From positions 50,107 to 114,106 of the forward strand of contig JAJPOQ010000034.1 of the NCBI GenBank assembly GCA_021232515.1: a stretch of DNA of 64,000 nucleotides, in the 5' to 3' direction. Source of the DNA: Lentisphaeraceae bacterium. GTDB lineage: Bacteria; Verrucomicrobiota; Lentisphaeria; Lentisphaerales; Lentisphaeraceae. Under the pieces are notes generated by a model. That model had not been told where the DNA came from, did not search any database, and saw only the letters and a list, made by a program, of their open reading frames with translations. This document shows, piece by piece, positions 1-9,615 of the stretch (position 1 is its first letter; each line of letters starts with the position of its first letter). Position numbers and translations under genes: made by a program.

Positions 1-1185
1 TCATTGTTATTGCCACAGATGGCGAGTATCGCTGGAGATAAGGCTTATAAGAACCCTACTCGCATGGCTTTCCTTCATGTTCCAAATGGTGTGATCATGG
101 ATAAGTGGACGCCTAAGAAAGTTGGCAAAAACTTCGAAATAACTCAAACGTTAAAGCCTATCGAAAAATTTAGAAATGATTTGCAGGTCATTAGTGGACT
201 GCAACATAAAAATGGTTTCTCAAATGGCGATGGCGCTGGTGATCATGCAAGAGCTCAAGGCTCATTTTTGACCGGTGTACAGATTTTAAAATCGGCAAAA
301 ACAGTAAAGAACGGTATATCAGTCGACCAGGTTGCTGCACAAAAAGCTGGACACAAGACATACCTTCCTTCTTTAGAACTTTCTACTCAACGTGGACGTT
401 TGTCTGGAAGTTGTGACTCTGGTTACAGCTGCATGTATCAGTTTAACTTATCTTGGAGAAACGAAAAGGAGCCTATGGTTCCAGAGTCCTCTGCACAGCT
501 GGCTTTCAATCGCATGTTTGTTCTGAAAGATGCTAAGAATGGTACAGATGTAGAGACTGGTAAGAGTATCCTCGATTATATGAAAGGTTCTGCTAAGTCT
601 CTTAAGCATAAGTTAGCAAAAGAAGATGTACATAAGCTAGATCAGTATTTTGATTCACTACGCGAAATGGAACGTAAAGCCAATAAAGGTAAGCACGAGA
701 TATCTAGTAAGATGTTGGATCGAGACTTCAATGCTCCACCAAAAAACTATGCAGATAAAATCGAAACTTTGATGGATCTTATGGTTCTCGCTTGGGAAGT
801 CGATGCGACTCGTATCTGTTCCATGATCATAGCTGACGAAGGAAGTAACATGAGCTTCCCAGACTTAGGAATAAATAGTGGTCACCACTCACTGAGTCAC
901 CATCAAAATGATGTGAAAAAGATCAAAGAACTAGAGAAAATAGATAACTTTTACACCACACGCCTAGCTTACTTTTTGAATAAGCTTTCGCAAAAGAAAG
1001 TAAATGGGTCTTCTCTACTTGAGCAATCTATGGTTCTTTATGGTAGTGGTATAAGTGATGGTAATAGACACCGACATAACAATTTACCTGTTGTGCTGGC
1101 AGGACATGCAAATGGCAAGCTTCAACCAGGCCAGCATAGAGTCTACAAAGATGCGCCTATGTCTAACTTGTTTTTAATATGTTAG
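1..1185 (+). CDS. DUF1552 domain protein, 5' partial, C-terminus frameshifted
   Basis: The frame is open from base 1, so the true start lies upstream of the window. The protein matches the DUF1552 family, abundant in Planctomycetes, Verrucomicrobia and Lentisphaerae, usually Tat-exported and of unknown function. Visible family features are an early RMAFLHVPNGV segment, a central VLAWEVDATRI segment and a late LYGSGISDGNRH segment. These proteins usually sit beside DUF1592/DUF1588 cytochrome-like partners, which would lie left of the window. The frame stops at 1185 after NLFLIC, but the next frame carries the expected family end (MLDTFGTPTKSFSDSTGKL) from 1179 to 1247. A single base is therefore missing in the T/A run at 1171-1178, by mutation or sequencing error. 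Family is confident; the function is not known. Confidence 0.85.
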   Translation, partial: SLLLPQMASIAGDKAYKNPTRMAFLHVPNGVIMDKWTPKKVGKNFEITQTLKPIEKFRNDLQVISGLQHKNGFSNGDGAGDHARAQGSFLTGVQILKSAKTVKNGISVDQVAAQKAGHKTYLPSLELSTQRGRLSGSCDSGYSCMYQFNLSWRNEKEPMVPESSAQLAFNRMFVLKDAKNGTDVETGKSILDYMKGSAKSLKHKLAKEDVHKLDQYFDSLREMERKANKGKHEISSKMLDRDFNAPPKNYADKIETLMDLMVLAWEVDATRICSMIIADEGSNMSFPDLGINSGHHSLSHHQNDVKKIKELEKIDNFYTTRLAYFLNKLSQKKVNGSSLLEQSMVLYGSGISDGNRHRHNNLPVVLAGHANGKLQPGQHRVYKDAPMSNLFLIC

Positions 1186-1243
1186 ATACCTTTGGTACGC
1201 CGACTAAGTCATTTAGTGATAGTACTGGCAAACTTGCTAAGAT

Positions 1244-2236
1244 CTAAAACTCACCTGCAAAGTGGCATGCGGCCATGTGTTCGCTGCCATCTTCATTTTT
1301 ATAGTCTTTAAGCTCAGGTTCATCTGTTTTGCATTTGTCCTGAGCATAAGGACAACGTGTATGGAATCGACAGCCACTTGGAGGATCAATTGGCGAAGGT
1401 ACATCACCCTTTAAGATAACTCTATCTTTTTCTTTAAATGGATCCGGTTCTGGGATTGCAGATATAAGTGCTTTCGTATACGGATGTAAAGGTTTCGCAT
1501 AGATGTTGTCAGCATCGGTAAATTCAACGATTTTCCCAAGGTACATAACAGCTACCTTATCAGATATGTGTCGAACCACAGCTAAGTCATGAGCAATAAA
1601 AATATAAGCAAGGCCCATTTCTTCTTGAAGATCTAAAAGAAGGTTTAGAATTTGGCTTTGAACAGATACATCGAGAGCAGAAACAGCTTCGTCACAAACT
1701 ATCAATTGTGGCTCTAGTGCGATAGCGCGAGCAATGCCAATTCTTTGTTTTTGACCACCAGAAAACTCATGTGGATACTTGTTTATAGAATCAGCAGGTA
1801 ACCCAACCTTTTGTAGAAGGCTTACAATTATTGCTTTGCGATCATTCCTCGAATCACCAATCTTATGAATCTCGAGAGGCTCCATAAGTATTTGCTCGAC
1901 GGTATGACGTGAGTTCAAGGACTCTGAAGGGTCTTGAAAAATGATTTGTAAGTCTTTTCGATATTGACGAAGTTTGGCCTTCGATAAATCAGTAAGTTCG
2001 TCATTATTAAAAGTTACAGAGCCTGATGTAGGCTTAATTAACTGTAGAAGTGCTTTGCCAAAGGTACTTTTTCCACAGCCAGATTCTCCGACAAGACCTA
2101 GAGTTTCTCCTTTATTTACCGATAATGAAACTCCATCTACGGCAAATACTTTGGCAACTTCTCTAAGAAATATACCACCTTTGATTGGGAAGTGGACTTT
2201 AAGGTCTTTGATTGAAATTAATTCTTCTGAGCTCAT
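1244..2236 (-). CDS. Peptide ABC transporter ATP-binding protein (OppF/YejF C-half type)
   Basis: Cytoplasmic ATPase that energises peptide uptake through the two permeases encoded upstream. The Walker A motif GESGCGKS is at about residues 50-57, followed by the ABC signature FSGGQKQR and Walker B LIVCDEA with the ALDVS D-loop. The C-terminal oligopeptide/dipeptide extension contains RCPYAQDKC, with the cysteines that often bind a cluster in this family. I start it at the ATG at 2236, which forms an ATGA overlap with the stop of the preceding ATPase gene; an in-frame ATG at 2248 would add four residues. It is the last gene of the five-gene transporter operon and converges on the DUF1552 gene with a few bases of overlap. 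Confidence 0.93.
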   Translation of the reverse strand: MSSEELISIKDLKVHFPIKGGIFLREVAKVFAVDGVSLSVNKGETLGLVGESGCGKSTFGKALLQLIKPTSGSVTFNNDELTDLSKAKLRQYRKDLQIIFQDPSESLNSRHTVEQILMEPLEIHKIGDSRNDRKAIIVSLLQKVGLPADSINKYPHEFSGGQKQRIGIARAIALEPQLIVCDEAVSALDVSVQSQILNLLLDLQEEMGLAYIFIAHDLAVVRHISDKVAVMYLGKIVEFTDADNIYAKPLHPYTKALISAIPEPDPFKEKDRVILKGDVPSPIDPPSGCRFHTRCPYAQDKCKTDEPELKDYKNEDGSEHMAACHFAGEF

Positions 2237-3204
2237 AAGTCTTTCCAATGATGACAGTTAACGGACCTTGAATCGTCTATAGCTTCTGTTGGTGGATAAT
2301 CCTGACGACAAACGTCAGATGCATATGGACAGCGGTTCTCAAAGCGGCAGTATGGCGGCATATTGAAAAGCGACGGCACTTGGCCTTTAATGGTATCCAG
2401 TTTAGTCTTCCTAGGGTGATTCATTGTCGGAATAGACGATAATAAGCCTTTGGTATATGGATGCTTAGGTGACTTATAAAGGTCTTTTACATGAGCAGAT
2501 TCGACAACCTTACCAGCGTACATAACGGCAACTCTATCACAAAACTCTGCTATGACGCCCAGATCATGGGTTATCATGATCACAGCCATATTGTTTTTAA
2601 CTTGGAGTTCTTTGATTAGCTCTAGTATTTGGGCCTGAATTGTTACATCTAATGCAGTTGTAGGTTCGTCACAGATCAATAGATCGGGCTCACAAGCCAG
2701 GGCCATAGCGATCATTACACGTTGCCTCATACCACCAGATAGCTGGTGAGGATACTCACTGATACGTTTTTCGGGCGCAGGTATACCAACGTCCTTAAGT
2801 AGATCTATAGACTTCGTTAGTATCTCTTGATCATTCATACTAGGGAAATGGATTTTGAAAATTTCACCAATTTGACGACCAATTCGATAGACAGGGTTTA
2901 GCGCAGTCATAGGTTCTTGGAAGATCATGGCGATTCGTTTGCCGCGAATCTTCCCCATTTCATCAGGCGAAAGTTTAAGTAAATCTTGACCTTCAAATAA
3001 AACTTGGCCGCTTATAGTGTTTCCAGATGGCTTTGGAAGTAGTCCCATAACTGAAAGTGAAGTAACACTCTTTCCGCAGCCAGATTCACCAACAATCCCG
3101 AGAGTTTGGCCTTTGTCGATTTCAAAAGAAACTTCTTGGAGAGCGGTTAAAATTTTACCTTCAACATCAAATGTAGTAACTATGTCTCTAACTTCTAAAA
3201 GCAT
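2233..3204 (-). CDS. Peptide ABC transporter ATP-binding protein (OppD/YejF N-half type)
   Basis: First of two separate ATPase subunits of the peptide importer. It has Walker A GESGCGKS, signature LSGGMRQR and Walker B LLICDEP with a TTALDVT D-loop, then the oligo/dipeptide C-terminal domain with RCPYASDVC. The ATG at 3204 is chosen because it lies one base after the stop of the solute-binding protein gene and gives a protein beginning [12 protein letters not shown], as in homologues; a longer frame back to 3267 would overlap the upstream gene. The next ATPase gene overlaps its stop codon. In enterobacterial Yej systems the two ATPase halves are one polypeptide (YejF); here they are two genes. 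Confidence 0.93.
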   Translation of the reverse strand: MLLEVRDIVTTFDVEGKILTALQEVSFEIDKGQTLGIVGESGCGKSVTSLSVMGLLPKPSGNTISGQVLFEGQDLLKLSPDEMGKIRGKRIAMIFQEPMTALNPVYRIGRQIGEIFKIHFPSMNDQEILTKSIDLLKDVGIPAPEKRISEYPHQLSGGMRQRVMIAMALACEPDLLICDEPTTALDVTIQAQILELIKELQVKNNMAVIMITHDLGVIAEFCDRVAVMYAGKVVESAHVKDLYKSPKHPYTKGLLSSIPTMNHPRKTKLDTIKGQVPSLFNMPPYCRFENRCPYASDVCRQDYPPTEAIDDSRSVNCHHWKDL

Positions 3205-3205
3205 A

Positions 3206-5104
3206 TTATTTCTTTTGTCCAGGTTTAAACATCTTATCGATGATGACTTTTGGTTCTCCATCAACACCTAAGACCTTGTCGAGCTTAGTCTTTTCTTTTT
3301 CTTCTTGGTCTAACCAAAAAGCACCACCACCTAAAAATGGGTCAAAGAGTTCAGTGGAAGATTTGGCTGCGGCAATTTTTGGGAAACGCCAATATTTCCA
3401 ATATGCAGATCTGTGGTAAGGAACTGAGTAGCTGTAGACAATCGGGCAGATCTCATAGATTCTCCGTTGAATCTTTTCACATAAGTCTTGAGATTTCTTT
3501 TCATCGAATTCTTCTCTGTAGGCTTCAATAAGCTTATCTAGTTCAGGGTCATTTACATTGCATAAATTGTTATTGTCAGGTTTACTGGCAAATGAGGAAT
3601 GAAAAAATTGTCGATAACGTGGTTTTAGGCCACCTCCACCAAACTTGACCCAACAGATTTCATGATCTTTAGTGCTGATTTTGCGGTAATTTGTTACAGG
3701 GTCTAACTGCTCTAAAACTAGCTCTAAGCCTGCTTTCTTAGCTTCTTCACGAAGATATGCTAAGCGAGGCAAGTGCGACTCTGCGCCAAAGTTGACTTTA
3801 AAAGAAAGTTTTACACCCTCTTTGTTGATGCGTACACCGTCCTCATTTCTTTTGTCAAAACCAGCTTTATTAAAAAACTCATCAGCTTTAGTTAGGTCAA
3901 AAACACGAGCCTCGATATCTGGGAAGTCGTATTTTTCGAAACCTTCAGTAAAGCGCTGCATACGTAGATAATCATTTTTAAGAACATCGGCTATCATCCC
4001 ATCCATATTTATCGAATGAGCGATACCCTGACGGATATCTTTATCTTTTAGTAATGCATGATCTAAATTAAAAAATAATCCACCGACACCTTCTGGTACA
4101 GTTATGTAAAACCAGTGTTTGACGACAAGGCCATTATCATAAAGAGGCCCTTTTGCTTTTCCATGCCACCATTTTGGTTTAACAATTGGGAAGTAATCAA
4201 GTTCACCTTTTTTGAAGTAAACATAGGCAATAGCTTCGTTTCTAATGACTTTGTAAATAACTCTGTCGACATTGTAGAGATTTTTATTAGCCTTTTTCTT
4301 TGCTGCCCACCAATTCTTTTTCCTCTCTAGTATGACATACTTCCCTTTTTTATACTCAGAGATTTGATAAGGGCCAGTATTAGGTGCTATGGCCCAGTTA
4401 TAGTCTCTTTCCCAATTCTCATCTAACTCACCATAGTAGTGAGCCGGTATAGGACCTGCAGCTAGAGTGTAGATGAGTTCATCTTTAGGTTTTCTATCTT
4501 TAGTAGTTATAGAAATAGTGTAATTGTCATAGGCGCTAATATCTGTGATTTGTTCTGTATAATAGTTGTTATACCAAGGAGCATTTATGTGTTTTGAACG
4601 CATGAACTTGAGGATGTATAGATAGTCATGAGCTGTAACAGCTCTTCCATCGGACCAACGCGCATCTTTATCTAGTTTAAAATAAACAGTTTTTTGATCA
4701 GCACCAAAAGCCCAATGGGTAGCCAGTTGAGGAATGATTTCCTTAGTATATGGGTGATAAGTCACAAGGCTCATTTTGTTGCCAAGGATATAACTTCTAA
4801 ATTGAGTATTAGAATTCGGACCAACGACTCGAAATGTTTGCGGGAAATTGAGCATAAACATTTGCAGGAGACCACCCTTCTTGGCTTCGCTAGAGCCTAT
4901 TTCTGGGAAGTCGGTATTTGTTATCCACTCTAGTTTTTCAGGGATTTCTTTTTTAGGAATTTCTTCAATTGGTGAATCCGGAGTTAGAATCGCGGCTACA
5001 TTTTTATTTTTCTGTTCATTCGATTGAATAGACATAGAGACGAGAACCGAAAGTATGGCACCTAAAACCATCGTAGTAAGACTAATAATGTATATTTTTT
5101 TCAT
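3206..5104 (-). CDS. Peptide ABC transporter substrate-binding protein (SBP family 5, YejA-like)
   Basis: Exported binding protein that delivers peptides to the permeases. The N-terminus (basic KK followed by a hydrophobic stretch to about residue 27) is a signal peptide or membrane anchor; there is no cysteine at a lipobox position. The 632-residue length fits SBP_bac_5, and the body has the family hallmarks LATHWAFG, the FKLDKDARWSDG segment near the first domain and NTGPYQISEYKKGKYV. YejA-like proteins are the usual partner of YejB/YejE-type permeases. It starts six bases after the upstream permease stop, so it is part of the same transcript. Confidence 0.93.
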   Translation of the reverse strand: MKKIYIISLTTMVLGAILSVLVSMSIQSNEQKNKNVAAILTPDSPIEEIPKKEIPEKLEWITNTDFPEIGSSEAKKGGLLQMFMLNFPQTFRVVGPNSNTQFRSYILGNKMSLVTYHPYTKEIIPQLATHWAFGADQKTVYFKLDKDARWSDGRAVTAHDYLYILKFMRSKHINAPWYNNYYTEQITDISAYDNYTISITTKDRKPKDELIYTLAAGPIPAHYYGELDENWERDYNWAIAPNTGPYQISEYKKGKYVILERKKNWWAAKKKANKNLYNVDRVIYKVIRNEAIAYVYFKKGELDYFPIVKPKWWHGKAKGPLYDNGLVVKHWFYITVPEGVGGLFFNLDHALLKDKDIRQGIAHSINMDGMIADVLKNDYLRMQRFTEGFEKYDFPDIEARVFDLTKADEFFNKAGFDKRNEDGVRINKEGVKLSFKVNFGAESHLPRLAYLREEAKKAGLELVLEQLDPVTNYRKISTKDHEICWVKFGGGGLKPRYRQFFHSSFASKPDNNNLCNVNDPELDKLIEAYREEFDEKKSQDLCEKIQRRIYEICPIVYSYSVPYHRSAYWKYWRFPKIAAAKSSTELFDPFLGGGAFWLDQEEKEKTKLDKVLGVDGEPKVIIDKMFKPGQKK

Positions 5105-5110
5105 AAGAGC

Positions 5111-6169
5111 CTACTCGTAGTAAGTATGTTTTTTAGGATCAAAAGCTTCACGTACAGCTTCACCGATAAAGGTGACTAAAACAAGAATTAAAGTCATGGC
5201 AGATATGATTGATGCTCCAATCCAATAAGCGTCATCTAAGTAGTCCATGCCTTGTTTTAATAAGTCTCCCCAACTGGGATTCTCGGCTGATATACCAAAA
5301 CCTAGAAAGTCGAGTGCTGTTAAACCCGTTATACCACCAGCTAAAGCAAATGGGGCGAAAGTAATAATCAAAGTGATGGTGTTTGGAATGATGTGCTTGA
5401 TGATGATTCGCATATCAGAAGCGCCGAGGGCTTTAGCGGCCATAACATAATCGCGACTTTTTTCTTTATAGGTCGCAGTCCTCATATACCAAGTCATGCC
5501 GGTCCAACCGAAGAATACAGAGATGACGACTAAGTTTGTGAAAGTAGTACCAACTAAACTAACGACGATCATTATCGCATAGAGGTATGGTATGTTTGAC
5601 CATATCTCGATCACTCGTTGAAACAGTAGGTCGAACCAGCCACCCCAAAACCCCATTAAGCAGCCAATAAAAACGCCAAGGACATATGTAAGAACTAAAA
5701 CTAAGAATGAATAAAAGAAGGCAATTCTAAAGCCGTAAACTAGTTGAGAAACTACATCGCGACCTTGTTCATCTGTCCCTAGCCAATGGCCATCTCCTGG
5801 AGCAAGTGGCCACTCTTTGTCTTTCACTTTATGCTGCTCACTTTTGCCAAATGGAACAAAAGGCATGATCACATAGTTACTTTTATTCTCTTTAAAACTA
5901 GCTTGGAGTTTTCTGTAGTCTGTTTCTTCATCTCCGGTGCCAATCTTCTGATCAAAAGTCTTTGCTGGAATAACGGCGGAGTATGTCGGAAAATAAAGCT
6001 CTCCTTTATAGCTCACAACGAGTGCCCTGTTATTTATCCAAAGCTCGGCAAAAATAGTAAGAACTAAAACAATAGCTAAGATAACTAATGAGTAGTAGCC
6101 TCGTTTAATTGAGCGAAAACGTTGAAGTTGACGTTGCGAAGTTGGGCTAAGCTTGAAAAGGTTCTTCAT
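5111..6169 (-). CDS. yejE: Peptide ABC transporter permease (YejE/OppC type)
   Basis: Inner-membrane permease of the peptide importer. An N-terminal membrane segment (about residues 26-46) precedes a long periplasmic region holding WLGTDEQGRDVVSQLVYG, the signature of OppC/DppC/YejE proteins. Five further hydrophobic segments follow, with the EAA loop around AAKALGASDMRIIIKHIIPN that contacts the ATPase. The inserted periplasmic part after the first helix is longer than in DppC and resembles YejE. It overlaps the upstream YejB-like gene by four bases (ATGA). Confidence 0.92.
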   Translation of the reverse strand: MKNLFKLSPTSQRQLQRFRSIKRGYYSLVILAIVLVLTIFAELWINNRALVVSYKGELYFPTYSAVIPAKTFDQKIGTGDEETDYRKLQASFKENKSNYVIMPFVPFGKSEQHKVKDKEWPLAPGDGHWLGTDEQGRDVVSQLVYGFRIAFFYSFLVLVLTYVLGVFIGCLMGFWGGWFDLLFQRVIEIWSNIPYLYAIMIVVSLVGTTFTNLVVISVFFGWTGMTWYMRTATYKEKSRDYVMAAKALGASDMRIIIKHIIPNTITLIITFAPFALAGGITGLTALDFLGFGISAENPSWGDLLKQGMDYLDDAYWIGASIISAMTLILVLVTFIGEAVREAFDPKKHTYYE

Positions 6170-7194
6170 TCGAACTTCACCCTTGGATCAACTAAGGCAA
6201 CGCATATATCTGAAATGATATTACCCAAAAGTGAAAGTAATGAAGACAGCGCAATGACTCCCATGACAACTGGGTAATCACGAGTAACTAAGGCTTCATA
6301 ACCAAGTAGACCGAACCCATCAATATTGAAAACTGTTTCTACTAAGAAAGAACCTGCAATGATTAAGGCTATGTTTCCGCCGAAAGACGTTGCTAGTGGA
6401 ATAAGACTATTTTTAAAAGCATGTTTAAAAACAGCCTCTTTGAAAGAATTACCTTTGGCAAGAGCTGTTCTGACATAGTCGGAGGCTAAATTGTCCATGA
6501 GTGAGTTTTTCATAAGCATAGATGTTATAGCAAGACTACCTGCTACATAAGCAATCGTAGGTAGAACGGCATGAGTCACGAGGTCAGCAAATTTCTGAAA
6601 AAATGACATATCGTCATATTCAAAACTTTTAAAGCCACCCAAAGGGAAGATTTCCCAATGACTCGCGAATATGAAAATCAGTATGGTACCTATCACATAG
6701 TTTGGAAGTGCGTAACCTAAGAATATCACAATGGAACTCGAGTTATCTATTATCGTTCTGTGATGAAGGGCTTTGAGTATGCCTAGCGGTATACATATGC
6801 CATAGGTGAAAAACATAGTGAGCAAACCATAGAAGATAGAGATGGGCATTTTACTGGTGATTGTTTGCAGTACAGGTTCATTGTAACGGTAGGACTCACC
6901 AAGATCACCGACAAACAAGCCACCCAACCATGAGAAGTATGCCGAAAGATAAGGCTTATCTAATCCAAATCTTTTGTTGAGTTGTTCTTTTTGTTCCTTG
7001 GAAAGACCGTCTCCAGCATCTGCAGTTGGGCCACCAGATGATTTCCCAGTTTCCATAGCGGCTTGTCGCGCTTGAGATAACATCTGTTCTACAGGTCCGC
7101 CAGGTAAAAAACGAGTGATGGCAAAGACGAGCATTGTTATTCCGATAAATGTTGGAATAACCAAGAGTAAACGTCTAATTATGTAAGTTGTCAT
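6166..7194 (-). CDS. yejB: Peptide ABC transporter permease (YejB/OppB type)
   Basis: Inner-membrane permease and the first gene of the transporter core. It begins MTTYIIRRLLLVIPTFIGIT, typical of the OppB/YejB family, and contains RFGLDKPYLSAYFSWL, the segment TMFFTYGICIPLGI and the EAA loop with TALAKGNSFKEAVFKHAFKN. It ends in VDPRVKFE, as does E. coli YejB. YejB-type systems take up peptides including microcin-like antimicrobial peptides; the substrate here is not shown by the sequence. Only 31 bases separate it from the archaemetzincin gene upstream, so they may be co-transcribed. Confidence 0.92.
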   Translation of the reverse strand: MTTYIIRRLLLVIPTFIGITMLVFAITRFLPGGPVEQMLSQARQAAMETGKSSGGPTADAGDGLSKEQKEQLNKRFGLDKPYLSAYFSWLGGLFVGDLGESYRYNEPVLQTITSKMPISIFYGLLTMFFTYGICIPLGILKALHHRTIIDNSSSIVIFLGYALPNYVIGTILIFIFASHWEIFPLGGFKSFEYDDMSFFQKFADLVTHAVLPTIAYVAGSLAITSMLMKNSLMDNLASDYVRTALAKGNSFKEAVFKHAFKNSLIPLATSFGGNIALIIAGSFLVETVFNIDGFGLLGYEALVTRDYPVVMGVIALSSLLSLLGNIISDICVALVDPRVKFE

Positions 7195-7225
7195 CCAGCT
7201 CCTTTTTGATGCTAGAAAATATTTA

Positions 7226-8200
7226 CTACTTTTCTGATGATTTGTCAGCCGTTTTTGCTAAACAGTTCGCAAAAAACTTACTTTCAGCTATCAATCCTAA
7301 TTGCCTGCTAACCTTAAACAGTTTCTCCAAGTGCTTCCTTACAGGTATATCTGTATTCCAAGTTAATTTCTCCATGCACTGTGGACAGTAAGACAATCCT
7401 CGTCGATCAGACTCTTCACGACTATTGCTACCACACATAACACACTCGTAAGCTAAGCAATGTTTTATGCCGAGTATATGGCCTGTTTCATGAATGGCGG
7501 TGCTTATAGTACGTCTTAAGCATGTCATGTAGTGTGCTTGGCTGTCAGATGGATCGCCATTTCTAAAGATTGACCAAACCCCTATTCTTTTTGTTAAGGA
7601 CGCTAGTCCAAAAACAAAGTTCCAGCCTTCGCCAGGATAAAGATCTTTGGAAGTAAAGGCAATTAACGCGAGTGCGTCATCTGGTCTATTTGGGTAAAGT
7701 ATGTCATTGATTATATATTTTGCATTGAGCTGTTCATGAAGCCACTCACGGTGACGACGTCTTGCGGTAAGCGGAATTTTATTTAATGGAAATGTCGAAA
7801 GCTTCTTAACCGAAACACCAAAACAAGCTTCCATGTACTTCATGGTGTCAGTTAATATCTTTTCTTGACTCTCGGTGAAAGTGCCAATTTGTAAGATGTA
7901 AATTTTGTTTTTGGTGAGGTTTGGTCTATTGGGGTTAGATTTCTTATATTCTTCAAAACTTTGACCTTTATCGGAGCCGTGAGTAGTTATCCAGTCACCT
8001 TTAAGTATGGGGCCAAAAGGTTTAAAGTTTGGTCTGAGAGCTTCGGTTTCTGTTGAAAGTTTTTCTTTTCTTAAGGAATCACTTATTTTGAGAGTCTTCT
8101 CTTTGGAAAACGCCGCCTCTTGTGGTTTTTGAGTATCGCTACATGAAGGTAGGAAAAGGATTGTAAGTGCAACTGTCAAAAAACTATAAAAAGCTTTCAA
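7226..8200 (-). CDS. Archaemetzincin-family metallopeptidase, predicted lipoprotein
   Basis: Predicted zinc aminopeptidase of peptidase family M54. The zinc-binding motif HETGHILGIKHC is at residues 237-248, followed by CVMCGSN, EESDRR and CPQC. This reproduces the archaemetzincin pattern HExxHxxGx3C-x4-CxM...CxxC that binds catalytic and structural zinc. The N-terminus is a signal peptide ending in LPSC, a good lipobox, so the enzyme is probably anchored outside the inner membrane. It lies 31 bases upstream of the peptide importer genes on the same strand, which suggests coupling of extracytoplasmic peptide processing to uptake; that link is inference. The start has no alternative nearby, and the 182-bp gap upstream separates it from the divergent cyclophilin gene. 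Confidence 0.88.
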   Translation of the reverse strand: MKAFYSFLTVALTILFLPSCSDTQKPQEAAFSKEKTLKISDSLRKEKLSTETEALRPNFKPFGPILKGDWITTHGSDKGQSFEEYKKSNPNRPNLTKNKIYILQIGTFTESQEKILTDTMKYMEACFGVSVKKLSTFPLNKIPLTARRRHREWLHEQLNAKYIINDILYPNRPDDALALIAFTSKDLYPGEGWNFVFGLASLTKRIGVWSIFRNGDPSDSQAHYMTCLRRTISTAIHETGHILGIKHCLAYECVMCGSNSREESDRRGLSYCPQCMEKLTWNTDIPVRKHLEKLFKVSRQLGLIAESKFFANCLAKTADKSSEK

Positions 8201-8382
8201 TTTATTTCCTGGAAATTAATTAATTTAAATCTTCCAATACCAACTCAACCTTAGCAGCTAAAATTGCCAGTAAGGTCATAAAATACAATAGCAATAATGA
8301 CAAATCTGACGGATAATCTTAAGAGAACTTTTACTTTTCTAAGTATCATTTATTGTGTACCTAATTTAGGAGCTTTATCAAA

Positions 8383-9009
8383 ATGAAATTTTTCTGCTTA
8401 ACAATTCTCTCAATTCTTATAATCGGCTGTAGTTCTTCAGAAGTTGCGGTATCAAAAGAACCAGCAAAACTCAATTACACCTATGAGCATCCAATTGTCG
8501 AGATTGTGACATCTAAAGGAACTATCACAGCAGAGCTTTATGAAGATCGAGCGCCAAATACCGTCGCGAATTTTATCACTCTAGCTGAGCAAGGCTTTTA
8601 CACAGATATGTACTTCCACAGAATTCTGATGGGGTTTATGGCTCAAGGTGGTTGCCCAAACTCTAAGCCGGGAATGAACGGAAGACCGGGAACAGGTGGT
8701 CCTGGCCATACTATAAATGAAGAGTATCACAAGTCTCTGAGACATGGTCCGGGTATGTTAACCATGGCTAGAACAAGAAGACCAGGTAGCACAGGCTCAC
8801 AGTTCTGTATATTTTTTACTCAAGCACCAGGACTAGATGGAAAATACACAGTTTTTGGTAGAGTAATAAAAGGGATGAAGGTCGTTTCGAAACTGGAAGA
8901 TGCTGGTGTGGCTAGAGATCCTCAACCACCGAAAGAGAAAATTCGATTCTCTGTAAGAGTGGTTTCGAAAAACAAACACCCTTACAGAGTTCAGAAAAAT
9001 AACAGGTAG
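8383..9009 (+). CDS. Cyclophilin-type peptidyl-prolyl isomerase, lipoprotein
   Basis: Catalyses cis-trans isomerisation of prolyl bonds in exported proteins. A signal peptide ends in LIIGC (lipobox, Cys at residue 16), predicting a lipid-anchored periplasmic enzyme. The cyclophilin fold is recognisable from TSKGTITAELYEDRAPNTVA, the FHRI catalytic Arg segment, GTGGPGHTINEEY, the TGSQFCIFF core with its active-site Gln-Phe, and the GKYTVFGRVIKGM strand. It is the short bacterial PpiA/PpiB-like class. A ribosome-binding AGGAG lies just upstream of the ATG. It stands alone, divergent from the archaemetzincin gene. Confidence 0.93.
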   Translation: MKFFCLTILSILIIGCSSSEVAVSKEPAKLNYTYEHPIVEIVTSKGTITAELYEDRAPNTVANFITLAEQGFYTDMYFHRILMGFMAQGGCPNSKPGMNGRPGTGGPGHTINEEYHKSLRHGPGMLTMARTRRPGSTGSQFCIFFTQAPGLDGKYTVFGRVIKGMKVVSKLEDAGVARDPQPPKEKIRFSVRVVSKNKHPYRVQKNNR

Positions 9010-9011
9010 GC

Positions 9012-9467
9012 TTAGTAAAGGCCCATATCCTTACCCTTGCTGAGTAACTGGTCTTTTTCTTCATCGGACATGTTTTTATACATGTCCATCATACCTTCCT
9101 GTTGTTCAGGAGTCATAGTTTCCATAAGCTTTGAGACTTGTCCCATGATCTCTTCTTGAGACATGTTTTGTAATGCACTCATATCCATGCCACCAAACAT
9201 ATCTCCCATACCACCCATATTTTCGAAAGGGTTTGCCGCAGGTTCTTCTTCCTGAGTAGCCGAGAAAATAAGTTTTTCACCAGACTCTTTACCGTAGAAA
9301 CCTTTCATGCCTAAACGAGAAAGGATCATATCAAGTTCTAGACCTTTGCTTTCACAGGCAGCTTTTACCTTTGCTAGCGGTAAAGAAACTTTTTTTTCTG
9401 GATAGCCGTTTGCTTCTATAGTTGATATGACTTTATCAATGAATTGATCTTCTGGATCTACTGACAT
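9012..9467 (-). CDS. Unknown acidic, methionine-rich protein
   Basis: Function not recognised. The 151-residue protein has no signal peptide or membrane segment, so it is probably cytoplasmic. The first 70 residues look like a compact folded domain with mixed Lys/Glu. From about residue 75 it becomes acidic and strikingly rich in Met, Gly and Gln, with a MGGMGDMFGGMDM run followed by amphipathic helices (EEIMGQVSKLMETMTPEQQ). Met-rich amphipathic helices of this sort occur in chaperone and client-binding proteins (for example the C-terminal helices of STI1/SRP-M-like domains), but I cannot assign it. It converges on the cyclophilin gene with two bases between the stops. Confidence 0.7.
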   Translation of the reverse strand: MSVDPEDQFIDKVISTIEANGYPEKKVSLPLAKVKAACESKGLELDMILSRLGMKGFYGKESGEKLIFSATQEEEPAANPFENMGGMGDMFGGMDMSALQNMSQEEIMGQVSKLMETMTPEQQEGMMDMYKNMSDEEKDQLLSKGKDMGLY

Positions 9468-9615
9468 GTTTTAAACCTTTTGAGTTACTAAATTTATGAC
9501 AATCTAAATGAAGCACCGAAAGATTCAATTATATTTTATGCTTAAAATTTTTGAGAGATCTTGACTGACTGCAATAGAGCTTTAGCTTGTGCAAAAATTT
9601 ACTTTGGAGTTTACA

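Noticed and set aside
8201..8382. Small RNA or sigma-54 promoter in the archaemetzincin-cyclophilin gap
   Set aside because: No GG-N10-GC element and no stable hairpin; nothing recognisable in this stretch.
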